Of a stretch of 64,000 bases of DNA, positions 44,562 to 57,640 are shown piece by piece. Origin of the DNA: Marinomonas hwangdonensis (GTDB lineage Bacteria; Pseudomonadota; Gammaproteobacteria; Pseudomonadales; Marinomonadaceae); NCBI RefSeq assembly GCF_003721245.1, contig NZ_RIZG01000002.1:473912-537911 (forward strand), given 5' to 3'. The translations under genes and the position numbers were made by a program. The stretch's first letter is position 1. Each line of letters begins with the position of its first letter. The notes under the pieces were generated by a model that was given only the letters and a program-made list of their open reading frames with translations, made no database searches and was not told where the DNA came from.

Positions 44562-45749
44562 TTACGTCCGCTTTGCCCTTATCATCCAGTTTCTTGGGGT
44601 GAGGCTTTTATCGCAGAATGTGCCGATGTCGACGTGGTAGCCGTTTTCTTCTAGGTAGAGGGCGCGGTCGAGGACGAGCCAGTACTCTAGGGCGGGGCGA
44701 AAGAGTTGGCTGATGGCTTCGAGTTTGTGTACGTGTTGGGCTCGTTGTTGGCCTATTTGTTCGAAGTCGTCAAAGGGTAGGTTAGATATTAAATTCGTTA
44801 GGCCTTTTTGTTCAGCTGCCCAGTGGCAAAAGGCGTGGAAGCCTTGGTTTAGCAGGGCTTTTTGAATAGAGGGGACAGGGAGGTATTCGTCTTGTTGACG
44901 GGCGCATCGCTGCCAAGCATCGAAACCAAGGCGGTAAGTGAGTTCACGCTGTTTGAGCCGCTGTTCTCGCGCTCCGGCCGTCGCGACTTCTTTGACGGCA
45001 AGCTTGAGGTCGGCTTGGCGTAAGTTAAGTGTGGATTGTTGGCCCGTGTGTGAAAAGGCATGGTACTGGCTCGCTCGGGTTAGGTGATAACAGCAAGGGG
45101 AAATACACAGCATGGAAGTGTTGGCTGCAACGGCTTGCTGGATCAGTTCGCCATGTAAATCGCCACAGGCGTGAAGCGCAACAGCGCAGTGAGTGCTTGC
45201 TAACGCAGAATGTCCTTCGCCTTTTAATACGTCGGCATGGGTAAAAGTTTGTGGCAATGTGCGACGTCTTGCTTCTTGCTCCCCTGCTTCGCAGAGTACC
45301 TTTTGCCATTCTAGGCTATGGACGGGGTTGCCATGATGATAGGCCAAGAGCTTGCCTAAATGGCCCTTACCTGAACACCATTCTAAGTAGTGATCGGCGT
45401 GTGGTGTGTGGCTCACAAAGGCTTGGATTTGTTCCCACTTACGGCCTTTTATGCCAGAAGATAAAGAGCTAGGAACGTAAGTAAGTGCTTGCTTCGGTAA
45501 TGTATTCATTAAGCTTGGTGTGGGCACATTGAGTGCGGATGGCAAGTCTGGACAAAGCTGAAACACTTGCTGCTTGAAGTCTTCACCCGCTAGGTCTTCC
45601 ATGGTGGTGTGTTCTAGCCACTGAGCCAGCGCGGGGTAATATTCGCGCCAAGGAATGCCAAACGACGCAAAGGTATCAAATTGCCAGAGCGGCCGGTGCG
45701 TTTTTAACCCATGGTCGAGTGTGTGAAATCCTTGTTGTAAAGGGGTCAT
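44562..45749 (-). CDS. SAM-dependent methyltransferase (Methyltransf_32-like)
   Basis: 395 residues from the ATG at 45749 (MTPLQQGFHTLDHGLK); the frame is open to an ATG at 45851, and neither start has a strong ribosome site. The SAM-binding block is YLEWCSGKGHLGKLLAYHHG, followed by VALHACGDLHGELI and ISPCCYHLT. These resemble the PF13679 group that includes eukaryotic METTL25-type proteins. The substrate is unknown. It flanks the defence island on its right side and is divergent from the aminotransferase gene. Confidence 0.75.
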   Translation of the reverse strand: MTPLQQGFHTLDHGLKTHRPLWQFDTFASFGIPWREYYPALAQWLEHTTMEDLAGEDFKQQVFQLCPDLPSALNVPTPSLMNTLPKQALTYVPSSLSSGIKGRKWEQIQAFVSHTPHADHYLEWCSGKGHLGKLLAYHHGNPVHSLEWQKVLCEAGEQEARRRTLPQTFTHADVLKGEGHSALASTHCAVALHACGDLHGELIQQAVAANTSMLCISPCCYHLTRASQYHAFSHTGQQSTLNLRQADLKLAVKEVATAGAREQRLKQRELTYRLGFDAWQRCARQQDEYLPVPSIQKALLNQGFHAFCHWAAEQKGLTNLISNLPFDDFEQIGQQRAQHVHKLEAISQLFRPALEYWLVLDRALYLEENGYHVDIGTFCDKSLTPRNWMIRAKRT

Positions 45750-45939
45750 GATGTGGCTCTTGGCAGTGTGGCTGGGTCGTGAGGTATCAGTGTCTTGTTT
45801 TCTTGACAGTATTGCGGAAATTTCCCGCTCGCTTGCATTGTATTTTGTCATAAAAACGGCAGAATGAAGAGGCTATTTAAACAACGACTTTTTTCACAGT
45901 GATTTTCCTGTGACGCACAATAAGGACCCCGTAATTATC

Positions 45940-47136
45940 ATGTTTAAGCATCTTAAAGCCGTTTCTGGCGACCCTCTTTTAGCTCTTATTATGGCTCATA
46001 AACAAGATCCAAATCCGAACAAGATTGATTTGGGTGTTGGTGTGTATAAAGACGACAATGGCCATACGCCGATTTTGAATAGCGTTAAAAAAGCGGAAGC
46101 GATTTTGCTTGAACAGGAAGATTCTAAAAGCTATTTGGGTATTTATGGTGCCACTGAATTTGAAGCCATTATCCAATCTTTGTTGCTTGGTGAAGGCAAC
46201 CCCATTCTTACTTCTGGCCGTATGCGCTCTACTCAAACACCGGGTGGAACAGGCGCGCTTAAAGTCGCGGCAGATTTTATTAGTGCTAATTTGAATGGCG
46301 CACGTCTTTGGGTGAGTGACCCAACGTGGGGGAACCATAAATCCATCTTCAACTCAGCGGGCGTTGAGGTCAAAGAGTACCCTTATTACGATCCAGCCAC
46401 GAACGGTCTTCGCTTTGATGACATGATGGCGACGCTAGAAGCTGAAGTACAAGAAGGCGATGTGTTGTTGTTGCACGCTTGCTGCCACAACCCGACGGGC
46501 ATCGACTTACAATTTGATCATTGGAAAGTGCTGACGGAATTCGTTAACAAACGCGGTTTGTTGGCGTTAGTGGATGCGGCGTATCAAGGTTTTGGTGACG
46601 GTTTGGACGAAGATTTGGCGGGCTTGCGTTACATGGCGGCCAATGTTCAAGACATGCTGATCGCAAACTCTTTCTCGAAAAACTTCGGTATTTACCGTGA
46701 GCGTTGCGGCGGCTTGAGCGTGATCGCGGCGTCCACACCTGAAGCGAATGCGGCGTTTTCTATCATTGGTCAGGCGATTCGTGCCAACTACTCTATGCCA
46801 CCTGCGCACGGTGCGGCTGTGGTGTACACCATTATGAGTAACCCTAAGCTAAAAGCCGAATGGGAATTAGAAGTAACAGCGATGCGTGACCGTATTAACG
46901 GTTTGCGTGCAAAGCTGGTTGCTAAATTGGCGGCGTCTGGCGTGAGCAAAGACTTTAGCTTTATTCAAGATCAGCGCGGTATGTTCTCGTATTCTGGTTT
47001 GACACTAGAGCAAGTGCGTACTTTGCGTAGCGAGTATTCTATTTATATCGCTGATACAGGCCGTATGAGTATTGCGGGCGTGAGTGATACCAATATCGAT
47101 TACTTGTGCGAGAGCATTGCGAAAGTCGTTGGGTAA
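45940..47136 (+). CDS. Aromatic/aspartate aminotransferase, class I fold
   Basis: 398 residues from the ATG at 45940, matching the 396-397 of TyrB/AspC; the GTG at 45910 is less likely. PLP site: HNPTG (183-187), VDAAYQGFGDGLDED, Schiff-base K247 in ANSFSKNFG, and the Arg in YRERCG that binds the distal carboxylate. It transfers amino groups between aromatic amino acids or aspartate and 2-oxoglutarate. TyrB and AspC cannot be separated confidently by eye. AAGGA lies about 12 bases upstream. It is monocistronic with its own terminator. Confidence 0.92.
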   Translation: MFKHLKAVSGDPLLALIMAHKQDPNPNKIDLGVGVYKDDNGHTPILNSVKKAEAILLEQEDSKSYLGIYGATEFEAIIQSLLLGEGNPILTSGRMRSTQTPGGTGALKVAADFISANLNGARLWVSDPTWGNHKSIFNSAGVEVKEYPYYDPATNGLRFDDMMATLEAEVQEGDVLLLHACCHNPTGIDLQFDHWKVLTEFVNKRGLLALVDAAYQGFGDGLDEDLAGLRYMAANVQDMLIANSFSKNFGIYRERCGGLSVIAASTPEANAAFSIIGQAIRANYSMPPAHGAAVVYTIMSNPKLKAEWELEVTAMRDRINGLRAKLVAKLAASGVSKDFSFIQDQRGMFSYSGLTLEQVRTLRSEYSIYIADTGRMSIAGVSDTNIDYLCESIAKVVG

Positions 47137-47170
47137 TTTCTCTGGCTTGAGTGAACTAGCGCGTTAAATA

Positions 47171-47203
47171 AAAAAACCGTGATGTCATATCACGGTTTTT
47201 TTT
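47171..47203 (+). terminator. Rho-independent terminator of the aminotransferase gene
   Basis: 13-bp stem AAAAAACCGTGAT / ATCACGGTTTTTT with loop GTCAT and an extended T-run. It lies 36 bases before the convergent UPF0149 gene's stop and could serve both strands. Confidence 0.93.
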
Positions 47204-47238
47204 GTTTTCTTTTTTACTTTTCTGGGCAGTATTTTGGT

Positions 47239-47853
47239 TTAGTGCAAGGTTCGCCCATCGCTTTCGTTGTTCTCGGATGACATTTCAGGGTGATAGTACT
47301 GGGCAAGTCGCAGCACAGAGGATTCTAAATTATCACGCCAAAAATCCACTTCTTCTTTGGTCATCATTTCGAGCTTTTGCCAGCCAGCTTCGGTACCAAA
47401 TAGACGCACTGGGCCTAGGGCTTCGTCAAAGAATTCGCGGTCATCGCTGTCTCCCATGCCAATTAACTTGGCACCACGAATAAACCCAACACACCACTCT
47501 TCTACTAAGATGGTGTATTCACCATCCACTTCTTGTTCCAAATAAACGGGGTAAAAATCCCCAAACAACAAGCTGTTCATGGTTTCCATGTACATGATCA
47601 ACACCAAGCTGAGGAATTCGTCTTCCTGTTCGGTGGAATCCCAAACAGGCTGGTCTTCATCTGCTCCCCAGATGGCATTGAGCCACAGGTCTGGTTCCAA
47701 TTCTTTAATAGAACAACCCAAGGCCGTTAAGAAACCATCCAATTCTGACACGCACATAAGCGAACGATCTGTTCCGAACGTCAGCAAATAATGATCAATC
47801 CTTTCATAAAGTACTTCTTCGCTGATGATTTCGTCGTTTTCTTCTTCAGACAT
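47239..47853 (-). CDS. UPF0149 family protein (YecA/YgfB-like)
   Basis: 204 residues, strongly acidic. The family block is SLMCVSELDGFLTALGCSIKELEPDLWLNAIWG, followed by WCVGFIRGAKL near residue 122. No C-terminal SEC-C zinc motif is present, so it is nearer YgfB than YecA in architecture. The function is not established for most members; YgfB has been linked to control of beta-lactamase genes in Pseudomonas. It lies 37 bases downstream of parE, same strand. Confidence 0.8.
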   Translation of the reverse strand: MSEEENDEIISEEVLYERIDHYLLTFGTDRSLMCVSELDGFLTALGCSIKELEPDLWLNAIWGADEDQPVWDSTEQEDEFLSLVLIMYMETMNSLLFGDFYPVYLEQEVDGEYTILVEEWCVGFIRGAKLIGMGDSDDREFFDEALGPVRLFGTEAGWQKLEMMTKEEVDFWRDNLESSVLRLAQYYHPEMSSENNESDGRTLH

Positions 47854-47890
47854 TCATTCGTTTCCATTTAATTGAGCGGTGTAATGTAAA

Positions 47891-49858
<1,968 letters not shown>

Positions 49859-49942
49859 TCATGGCAGCAGTCTACCACTGCTTCTATACGGTGTGAAATA
49901 GCCTACTGGCTACTCGGTTAGCGACTAAAAGGGTTCATTTAC

Positions 49943-50524
49943 TCAGTCGGTTATTATTTGAGCAAAACGCAGGATTTCAGTTGAAAAACGCGCAAACTCG
50001 GTAAAGCTGTGGTCACCTTGAGCTTCATGCGTCAGGCGTGCGGTGTTAGGAAAGGCTTTTAGCGCTTCTCGATAGTCCAGTACTTCGTCCCCTTCTTGTA
50101 CCATGAGCCAATACAAATCAGCAGTGGGCTTTGCAACGACAAGCTGCTCTAGCTCTGCCATATGCGATGCGGTGAGCTCGTAGCGTTCCCCCGTATAAGG
50201 GTTGTGCTGCGGCCCAAGGTAATCAAGCAAGAGAGTTGGCGCTTGAACCGCCGGATTCACTAGTATGGCAGCTAGGCGGTGCTTTTCTGCTAAATAAGCG
50301 GCATAAAAGCCCCCAAGAGAGCTGCCGATTAAGGTGAGACCCGTGTCTTTTTTGGCTTCAATAATGGCATCTAACTGCTGAATGGCTTTGGCAGGCTGCC
50401 AAGACAAACGCGGTGACATAACCGCATCAGGGAAACCTAATGCGGTGGCCGCCTCCACCAGCACAGTGGCTTTGTGGGAGCGCTCAGAGCTGTTAAAACC
50501 GTGAATGTATAATAAAGTAGCCAC
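49943..50524 (-). CDS. yqiA: YqiA family alpha/beta-hydrolase esterase
   Basis: 193 residues, matching E. coli YqiA. Opening LLYIHGFNSSERSHKA, nucleophile Ser in LIGSSLGGFYAAYLA, Asp in GDEVLDYREA and catalytic His in GDHSFTEF. It is an esterase of unclear physiological substrate. It lies between yqiB and parE in the order nudF-yqiB-yqiA-parE; E. coli has cpdA between yqiB and yqiA, which is missing here. Confidence 0.92.
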   Translation of the reverse strand: MATLLYIHGFNSSERSHKATVLVEAATALGFPDAVMSPRLSWQPAKAIQQLDAIIEAKKDTGLTLIGSSLGGFYAAYLAEKHRLAAILVNPAVQAPTLLLDYLGPQHNPYTGERYELTASHMAELEQLVVAKPTADLYWLMVQEGDEVLDYREALKAFPNTARLTHEAQGDHSFTEFARFSTEILRFAQIITD

Positions 50525-50577
50525 AAGATTCTCGTATCGAATAAAAGCTAGATAAACGGATCAAAAGAACTAAAAGC

Positions 50578-50604
50578 AAAAGTACATTAAATAAAAGTAC
50601 ATTA
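50578..50604. repeat. Short direct repeat at the yqiB 3' end
   Basis: AAAAGTACATTA occurs at 50578-50589 and again at 50593-50604. On the minus strand the 50593-50604 copy carries the yqiB stop codon, and the other copy repeats the same TAA just downstream. Confidence 0.75.
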
Positions 50605-51069
50605 GGCAAATTGAAAAGACACAACATGATGCAGCCTGTGACCATGTTTTAAACACAACTCCAGCAGATCAGCCAGTTGTTGGTTCAGACGGAACTTTTC
50701 ATCCCGATGTAACATGGCATCATTGGGGTAAGGGTACACCCCTTTGTATTGACGATGACCATCAGTGATTTCAGCAATACCGACATCATGATACAGCCGA
50801 ATGATCATAGACAGTCTGGCATCAAAAAGCAGTTTGGTTTCTATTTCTGGACCAAACTCTAGAGCGATTTCTGAGGTAAAGCGGCTTTCTTTTCCAAGAG
50901 TGAGGCTTAAACGGCTTTCTTGATTGCCGGCACTGTGGATCGAAAAGTGCCATGAATCCATTTCCTCTTGGCCACGCATGAGTTTGCCCAGCCGACGATA
51001 ATTAAGCTCGCCGAGCATTTGTAAACTGACCAAATCTGGTACGTATTGTTTCGCCATTTTCTCTGTCAT
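50602..51069 (-). CDS. yqiB: DUF1249 family protein YqiB
   Basis: 155 residues from the ATG at 51069, preceded by AAGGCGG at about 6 bases; the frame is open ten codons upstream. It contains YVPDLVSLQMLGELNYRRLGKLM, MIIRLYHDVGIAEI, YPYPNDAMLHRDEKFRLNQQLADLLELCLKHG, the conserved DUF1249 blocks. The function is unknown. Its stop codon lies in the second copy of a short direct repeat (50578-50604). It sits between nudF and yqiA. Confidence 0.88.
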   Translation of the reverse strand: MTEKMAKQYVPDLVSLQMLGELNYRRLGKLMRGQEEMDSWHFSIHSAGNQESRLSLTLGKESRFTSEIALEFGPEIETKLLFDARLSMIIRLYHDVGIAEITDGHRQYKGVYPYPNDAMLHRDEKFRLNQQLADLLELCLKHGHRLHHVVSFQFA

Positions 51070-51153
51070 TACCGCCTTTATAATCATTGCTGTTGTCATT
51101 GATAATATGCTGTAAACCCTATTCGAACTGGCATCCTGTTATGCCAGTATAGA

Positions 51154-51780
51154 TCAAGATTCAGCGCGCCACTGGGAGACCAGTTGACTTTTGTTTAAAG
51201 CAAACCATTGCAAACCCATAATGGTACTGGCGTTTTCTACATCGTGTTTGAGCAAGTCAATGGCGTCATCAGCCGACATGAGGTGCAGCTTGATGTCTTC
51301 ATGTTCATTGTCGACTCCATGAACCTGGCTTGTGTCCACTGAGCGTGAATCAAACTCGCCTGCGTACATACGCAAGTACTCTACCAAACCGCCTGGCGAG
51401 GGCACAAATTTAAACATGTATGCCAAACGCTTAACGGTGACACCTGCTTCTTCTAAGGATTCTCGGCGCGCCACGTCTTCATCGCTTTCGCCTTCTTCTA
51501 CCATGCCAGCGACCAACTCCAATAGCCAGGGAGAATCGCTGTTCAATACGGCGGGACGAAATTGCTCGATCAAAAGTATTTTATCGGCCACGGGGTCAAA
51601 TAGCAGCACACAAACCGCATCGTTTCGCACCATCAGCTCTCGATTCATGGGCTGGCTCCACTCTCCGTTAAATTTTTTATGCTTTAACGTCAATTTGCGC
51701 ATTTCAAAAAAACCTTTGTACACGCATTCGTCGCTCAGGACTTCCACGTCTTTTTTGCTGTATGTCGGTGTAAACTTCAT
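51154..51780 (-). CDS. nudF: ADP-ribose pyrophosphatase (Nudix hydrolase)
   Basis: 208 residues from the ATG at 51780 (MKFTPTYSKKDVEVLSDECVYKGFF), aligning with E. coli NudF (209); the frame is open 19 codons upstream. The Nudix box GMVEEGESDEDVARRESLEEAG matches G-x5-E-x7-REUxEExGU, followed by SPGGLVEYLRMYAGE. It hydrolyses ADP-ribose to AMP and ribose 5-phosphate. It is the first gene of nudF-yqiB-yqiA-parE and divergent from tag. Confidence 0.93.
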   Translation of the reverse strand: MKFTPTYSKKDVEVLSDECVYKGFFEMRKLTLKHKKFNGEWSQPMNRELMVRNDAVCVLLFDPVADKILLIEQFRPAVLNSDSPWLLELVAGMVEEGESDEDVARRESLEEAGVTVKRLAYMFKFVPSPGGLVEYLRMYAGEFDSRSVDTSQVHGVDNEHEDIKLHLMSADDAIDLLKHDVENASTIMGLQWFALNKSQLVSQWRAES

Positions 51781-51910
51781 AGTATGTTGCCATAATTGAA
51801 CCGCAAGCCTGATAACAAAAAGAGCTTGCTTGGTCATTGAAAAAATGGAATGTGAACGCCCTTATTTTTTAACATGCTTATTTGAGTCTGTCACACATGG
51901 AGCTGAGTTA

Positions 51911-52504
51911 ATGGAACCTATACGTTGCAATTGGTGTTTAGGATCGCCCGAATACATAGATTATCACGATACTGAATGGGGCATCCCCGTCTACGACGAC
52001 GTCTCTTTGTTTGAATGCATTGTACTCGAAAGCGCACAGGCAGGTCTAAGCTGGATTACCATATTGCGCAAGCGTGAAGGCTATCGGGCGCTTTTTCACC
52101 ATTTTGATCCCGAAAAAGTCGCGAATATGACAGGCGCCGATGTGGAACGATTGCTTTTGGACCAACGCATTGTTCGCCATCGAGCCAAGATAGAAGCCAC
52201 TATTAGTAACGCTAAGGCTTTTTTGAACATTGCCGACGAGTTTGGTTCGTTCAGCCAATACTACTGGGGCTTTAGTGATCACAAGGTGATGGATAATCGG
52301 TTTGATTCCCTTGCTGAAGTCCCGGCTGTGACTGAACTATCTAAGCGGTTGGCAAAAGATCTAAAAAAACGTGGGTTTAAATTTCTTGGCCCTACGACCT
52401 GTTATGCCTTTATGCAAGCCACCGGTATGGTGAATGATCATATTGCAGACTGCGTAACACGAACCTCCTCTTCTATGCCAACGCCTTCTCGACAAGAGAC
52501 ATAA
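51911..52504 (+). CDS. tag: DNA-3-methyladenine glycosylase I
   Basis: 197 residues from the ATG at 51911, preceded by GGAG; the frame is open 27 codons upstream. Tag blocks: RCNWCLGSPEYIDYHDTEWG, ESAQAGLSWITILRKREGYRALF, RHRAKIEATISNA and KKRGFKFLGPTTCYAFMQATGMVNDH. Zinc ligands Cys6, His20 and the C-terminal His and Cys (NDHIADC) are all present. It removes 3-methyladenine from alkylated DNA. It is divergent from nudF and upstream of the pse genes but not obviously linked to them. Confidence 0.94.
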   Translation: MEPIRCNWCLGSPEYIDYHDTEWGIPVYDDVSLFECIVLESAQAGLSWITILRKREGYRALFHHFDPEKVANMTGADVERLLLDQRIVRHRAKIEATISNAKAFLNIADEFGSFSQYYWGFSDHKVMDNRFDSLAEVPAVTELSKRLAKDLKKRGFKFLGPTTCYAFMQATGMVNDHIADCVTRTSSSMPTPSRQET

Positions 52505-52587
52505 ATAGGGTCTGTGCATTTTCAACGAGAGCAGAGGCTTGTTTTCGTTAATGTTTCGCCTACAGCGGTCGATATAACTTGGTATAA

Positions 52588-54846
<2,259 letters not shown>

Positions 54847-54850
<4 letters not shown>

Positions 54851-55575
54851 TAAACAATACACCTTTTACAGAGACGCCTTACCGTGTGGCGGTGATTCCT
54901 GCCCGTGGCGGTTCTCAGCGTATTCCCAGAAAAAACATTCGCTTATTAAATGGCAAACCGCTGATTGGTTATTCCATTGAGGCGGCCATCGACTCCGGCT
55001 TGTTTGATCGTGTGATTGTGTCCACTGATGATGCGGAAATCGCCAAGATTGCTCGACAGTTTGGTGCAGAAACACCCTTTATGCGCCCAACCATGTTGGC
55101 CGATCACATGACAGGCACCACTCCTGTGATGCAACATGCCTTGCAGTTTTTAATCGATGAAGGCAAGACCCCCGATGAGGCCTGCTTGATCTACGCCACC
55201 TGCCCTCTGTTAACACCGGAAGACTTACAGCAGGGCGTTGAACGATTAGACGACAATACCGCTTTTTGCTTTTCTGCCACGACGTTTGGTTTTCCTATCC
55301 AGAGAGCCTTGCACATTCAGGATTCTGGCGAACTCGCGCCGCTGTTTCCGGAGCACATAGCTAAGCGCTCGCAAGATTTGGTGGAAGCCATTCACGATGC
55401 CGGTCAGTTCTATTGGGCACGCACCCAAGATTGGTTTGATGAGGCTATATTTGGCCCTAAATCCAAGCCGTTGTTATTACCACGGCATCGTATTCAAGAT
55501 TTGGATACAGAAGAAGATTGGTTACGTTTAACGCAGATTATGCTTTTGAAACAAGCATCAGACCTCAATCTTTAA
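54847..55575 (+). CDS. pseF: CMP-pseudaminic acid cytidylyltransferase
   Basis: 242 residues, NeuA/CMP-Kdo synthetase fold. Opening VAVIPARGGSQRIPRKNIRLLNGKPLIGYSIEAA, VSTDDAEIAKIARQFGA, and RHRIQDLDTEEDW at the end. It activates pseudaminic acid with CTP, the last step before transfer. Its ATG overlaps the pseC stop (ATGA). It ends the plus-strand pseBCF unit and faces pseG across 38 bases. Confidence 0.93.
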
Positions 55576-55586
55576 TGTCTAACGAG

Positions 55587-55616
55587 GTCTATTCGTTCAT
55601 CCAGTCTATTCGTTCA
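55587..55616. repeat. Short direct repeat in the pseF/pseG junction
   Basis: GTCTATTCGTTCA occurs at 55587-55599 and 55604-55616. On the minus strand the second copy contains the pseG stop codon, and the first repeats the stop downstream. No terminator was seen between the two convergent units. Confidence 0.8.
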
Positions 55617-56603
55617 CAAAATAGATTCACTAACAAAATAAGCATGGATGGTCTGGGCAACTCGTTCAGCCCCTGCCCCATCAACCAGACTGCGAGCCGT
55701 GTTTCGAGCGGTTTGCTGCCATTCAGTGTCACTCCACAGGCTATTCACTTCCTCTACGAGTTGCCCAATACGTTGTGCGTAAAGTGTGTCTGAGACATTA
55801 TCAAAACGCACAGAGCGACACCAATTAAGAGGTACGTGCTGCTCTAATGAACGAGTTTGATTGTCTGCCACTTGAGCAAAAACCGTCGGTACGCCCATAC
55901 AAGCCAGTTCAAATAAGGTGCCACCAGCGGCGGAAATCGCCATCTTAGCTTGTTGCATCAAGGGGGTCACATCAGATACTCCCTGCTCAACCGCTATGCC
56001 GTTCTGCAAGCAAAATGCAATGACTTGTTCTGCTTGTTTGGCATTCGCGCCTAACAACACCTGAATGCATTCTGTCGCAAAGCCGGATGCCACCAAGGCG
56101 TTTAAAATAGGCAAGGTAAGTGCAAGCGGGTCGGTTCCCCCCAACGTAATAAGCAGTTGCTCTGGTGGGCTTTGATTTTCGTCCTGTTGCTGAAAAGCAG
56201 GTCTTAATAACGCATAACGGCTACCTATTAACGGGCACTCAACAAGCTTAGAATAATTTTGTTGCAGAGGATTCAGCAGCCATTTAGCGGGAAAATCTCC
56301 CCTGTCATTCATATCATCCAGCACCAAAAGATTCGGCTGATGCTGATAGAGCATGGCGATGAGATCGGCGCTGTACGCATAATGGTCTAAGATAACCAAA
56401 TCGACTTGCTCAGCCCGTTGCCAAAACTGCGCTTCGGTTTCCACAAAGCAATCGTCTGGGGAGCCAAACGCTTGGTAACGCTGATCTACAACAAATTGGC
56501 AATGCCAATCAAAGGCGGTAAAAGCATGAATCAGCGCTTGGCAACGAACTCTGTGCCCCATGCCAATTTCGACTGAGGCATCGGCTCGAACCAGCACTTT
56601 CAC
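55614..56603 (-). CDS. pseG: UDP-2,4-diacetamido-2,4,6-trideoxy-beta-L-altropyranose hydrolase
   Basis: 329 residues from a GTG at 56603 that overlaps the pseI stop (GTGA), giving VKVLVRADASVEIGMGHRVRCQALI; a TTG five codons upstream is an alternative. GT-B-like fold with the catalytic His in GMGHRVRC, LLITLGGTDP and ISAAGGTLFELACMGVPTVFAQVADNQ. It removes UDP in step four of the pathway. It is not fused to an acetyltransferase domain, and no pseH gene lies in this cluster. Confidence 0.92.
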   Translation of the reverse strand: MKVLVRADASVEIGMGHRVRCQALIHAFTAFDWHCQFVVDQRYQAFGSPDDCFVETEAQFWQRAEQVDLVILDHYAYSADLIAMLYQHQPNLLVLDDMNDRGDFPAKWLLNPLQQNYSKLVECPLIGSRYALLRPAFQQQDENQSPPEQLLITLGGTDPLALTLPILNALVASGFATECIQVLLGANAKQAEQVIAFCLQNGIAVEQGVSDVTPLMQQAKMAISAAGGTLFELACMGVPTVFAQVADNQTRSLEQHVPLNWCRSVRFDNVSDTLYAQRIGQLVEEVNSLWSDTEWQQTARNTARSLVDGAGAERVAQTIHAYFVSESIL

Positions 56604-57640
56604 GCCATCATATCCCAAGCAAGCGGCTGACCTTTTTGCACCGCCACCGACAGCGTTTTACCCACAACATCAGGCCAATGCTTTGGGGCAAGACCAAACG
56701 ATGGACGAATGATTTTAAGGTGATCTTCCGTAAGAACAGTACCCGCTGGCAAATCCACCGCGACGTAAATGGAACGGCGGTATTTTTTCGCCGCCTGTTC
56801 TGCGTCTGAGCCACCGTAAGTCACTGAGCCAAGAGCGGCTTTCGCTGCTCGACAAGCGTCCACCAGCGCCTTCATTTCAGCAGGCTCCATGGAAAAAGCG
56901 GCATCAACGCCCCCCGCACTGCGATCCAATACAAAGTGTTTTTCGATCACAGTTGCGCCTAATGCCGTGGCCGCCACGGCCGCCCCCAATCCTTGTGTGT
57001 GATCCGATAAACCAACTGAACATCCAGTATGAGTCGCTAGGTCAGCCATGGTGACCAAGTTAGAGTCTTCTATTCTTGCTGGGTAGGTGCTGGTGCACTT
57101 GAGCAAGGTTAAAGGGTTATCTCCAATGGCTCGAATGGCGGCTACCGCTTCTTCTATTTCGTCTAGGGTGGCCATACCCGTCGACATTATAATGGGTTTC
57201 CCAGTACGAGCGACGGCTTGTATGAGTGGAATGTCCGTCATTTCAAACGACGCTATCTTGTACATGGGCACATTCAGGGTTTCTAAAAAAGCCACTGCAC
57301 TCAAATCAAACGGCGAGCTAAAGGCCACCAAGCCCAAAGATTCAGCCAATTCAAAAAGCGGTTTATGCCATTCCCAAGGTGTCGAGGCTTTGGCGTAAAG
57401 ATCGTACAAATTACTGCCACGCCATAAACTGTCGCTTTCGGACACCATAAACTCACCCTGACGAATATCCAATGTCATGGTGTCTGGGGTGTAGGTCTGT
57501 AACTTAATGGCGTCCACACCAGCGTAGGCAGCCGCCTGTATCATGGCTTTCGCCAATTCAAAGTCTTGCTCATGGTTGCCTGATAACTCAGCAATAATAA
57601 AAGGCGTCTTTTCAAACATGGCGTGCGTTATAGCTCCCAT
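56600..57640 (-). CDS. pseI: Pseudaminic acid synthase
   Basis: 346 residues, NeuB family. TIM-barrel: PFIIAELSGNHEQDFELAKAMIQAA, DAIKLQTYTPDTMT, STGMATLDEIEEAV, VGLSDHTQGLGAAVAA and ATVIEKHFVLDRSAGGVDAAFS. A C-terminal SAF domain follows (about 285-346). It condenses the trideoxy sugar with phosphoenolpyruvate. The ATG shares one base with the maf stop (TAATG). It is followed by pseG on the minus strand. Confidence 0.94.
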   Translation of the reverse strand: MGAITHAMFEKTPFIIAELSGNHEQDFELAKAMIQAAAYAGVDAIKLQTYTPDTMTLDIRQGEFMVSESDSLWRGSNLYDLYAKASTPWEWHKPLFELAESLGLVAFSSPFDLSAVAFLETLNVPMYKIASFEMTDIPLIQAVARTGKPIIMSTGMATLDEIEEAVAAIRAIGDNPLTLLKCTSTYPARIEDSNLVTMADLATHTGCSVGLSDHTQGLGAAVAATALGATVIEKHFVLDRSAGGVDAAFSMEPAEMKALVDACRAAKAALGSVTYGGSDAEQAAKKYRRSIYVAVDLPAGTVLTEDHLKIIRPSFGLAPKHWPDVVGKTLSVAVQKGQPLAWDMMA

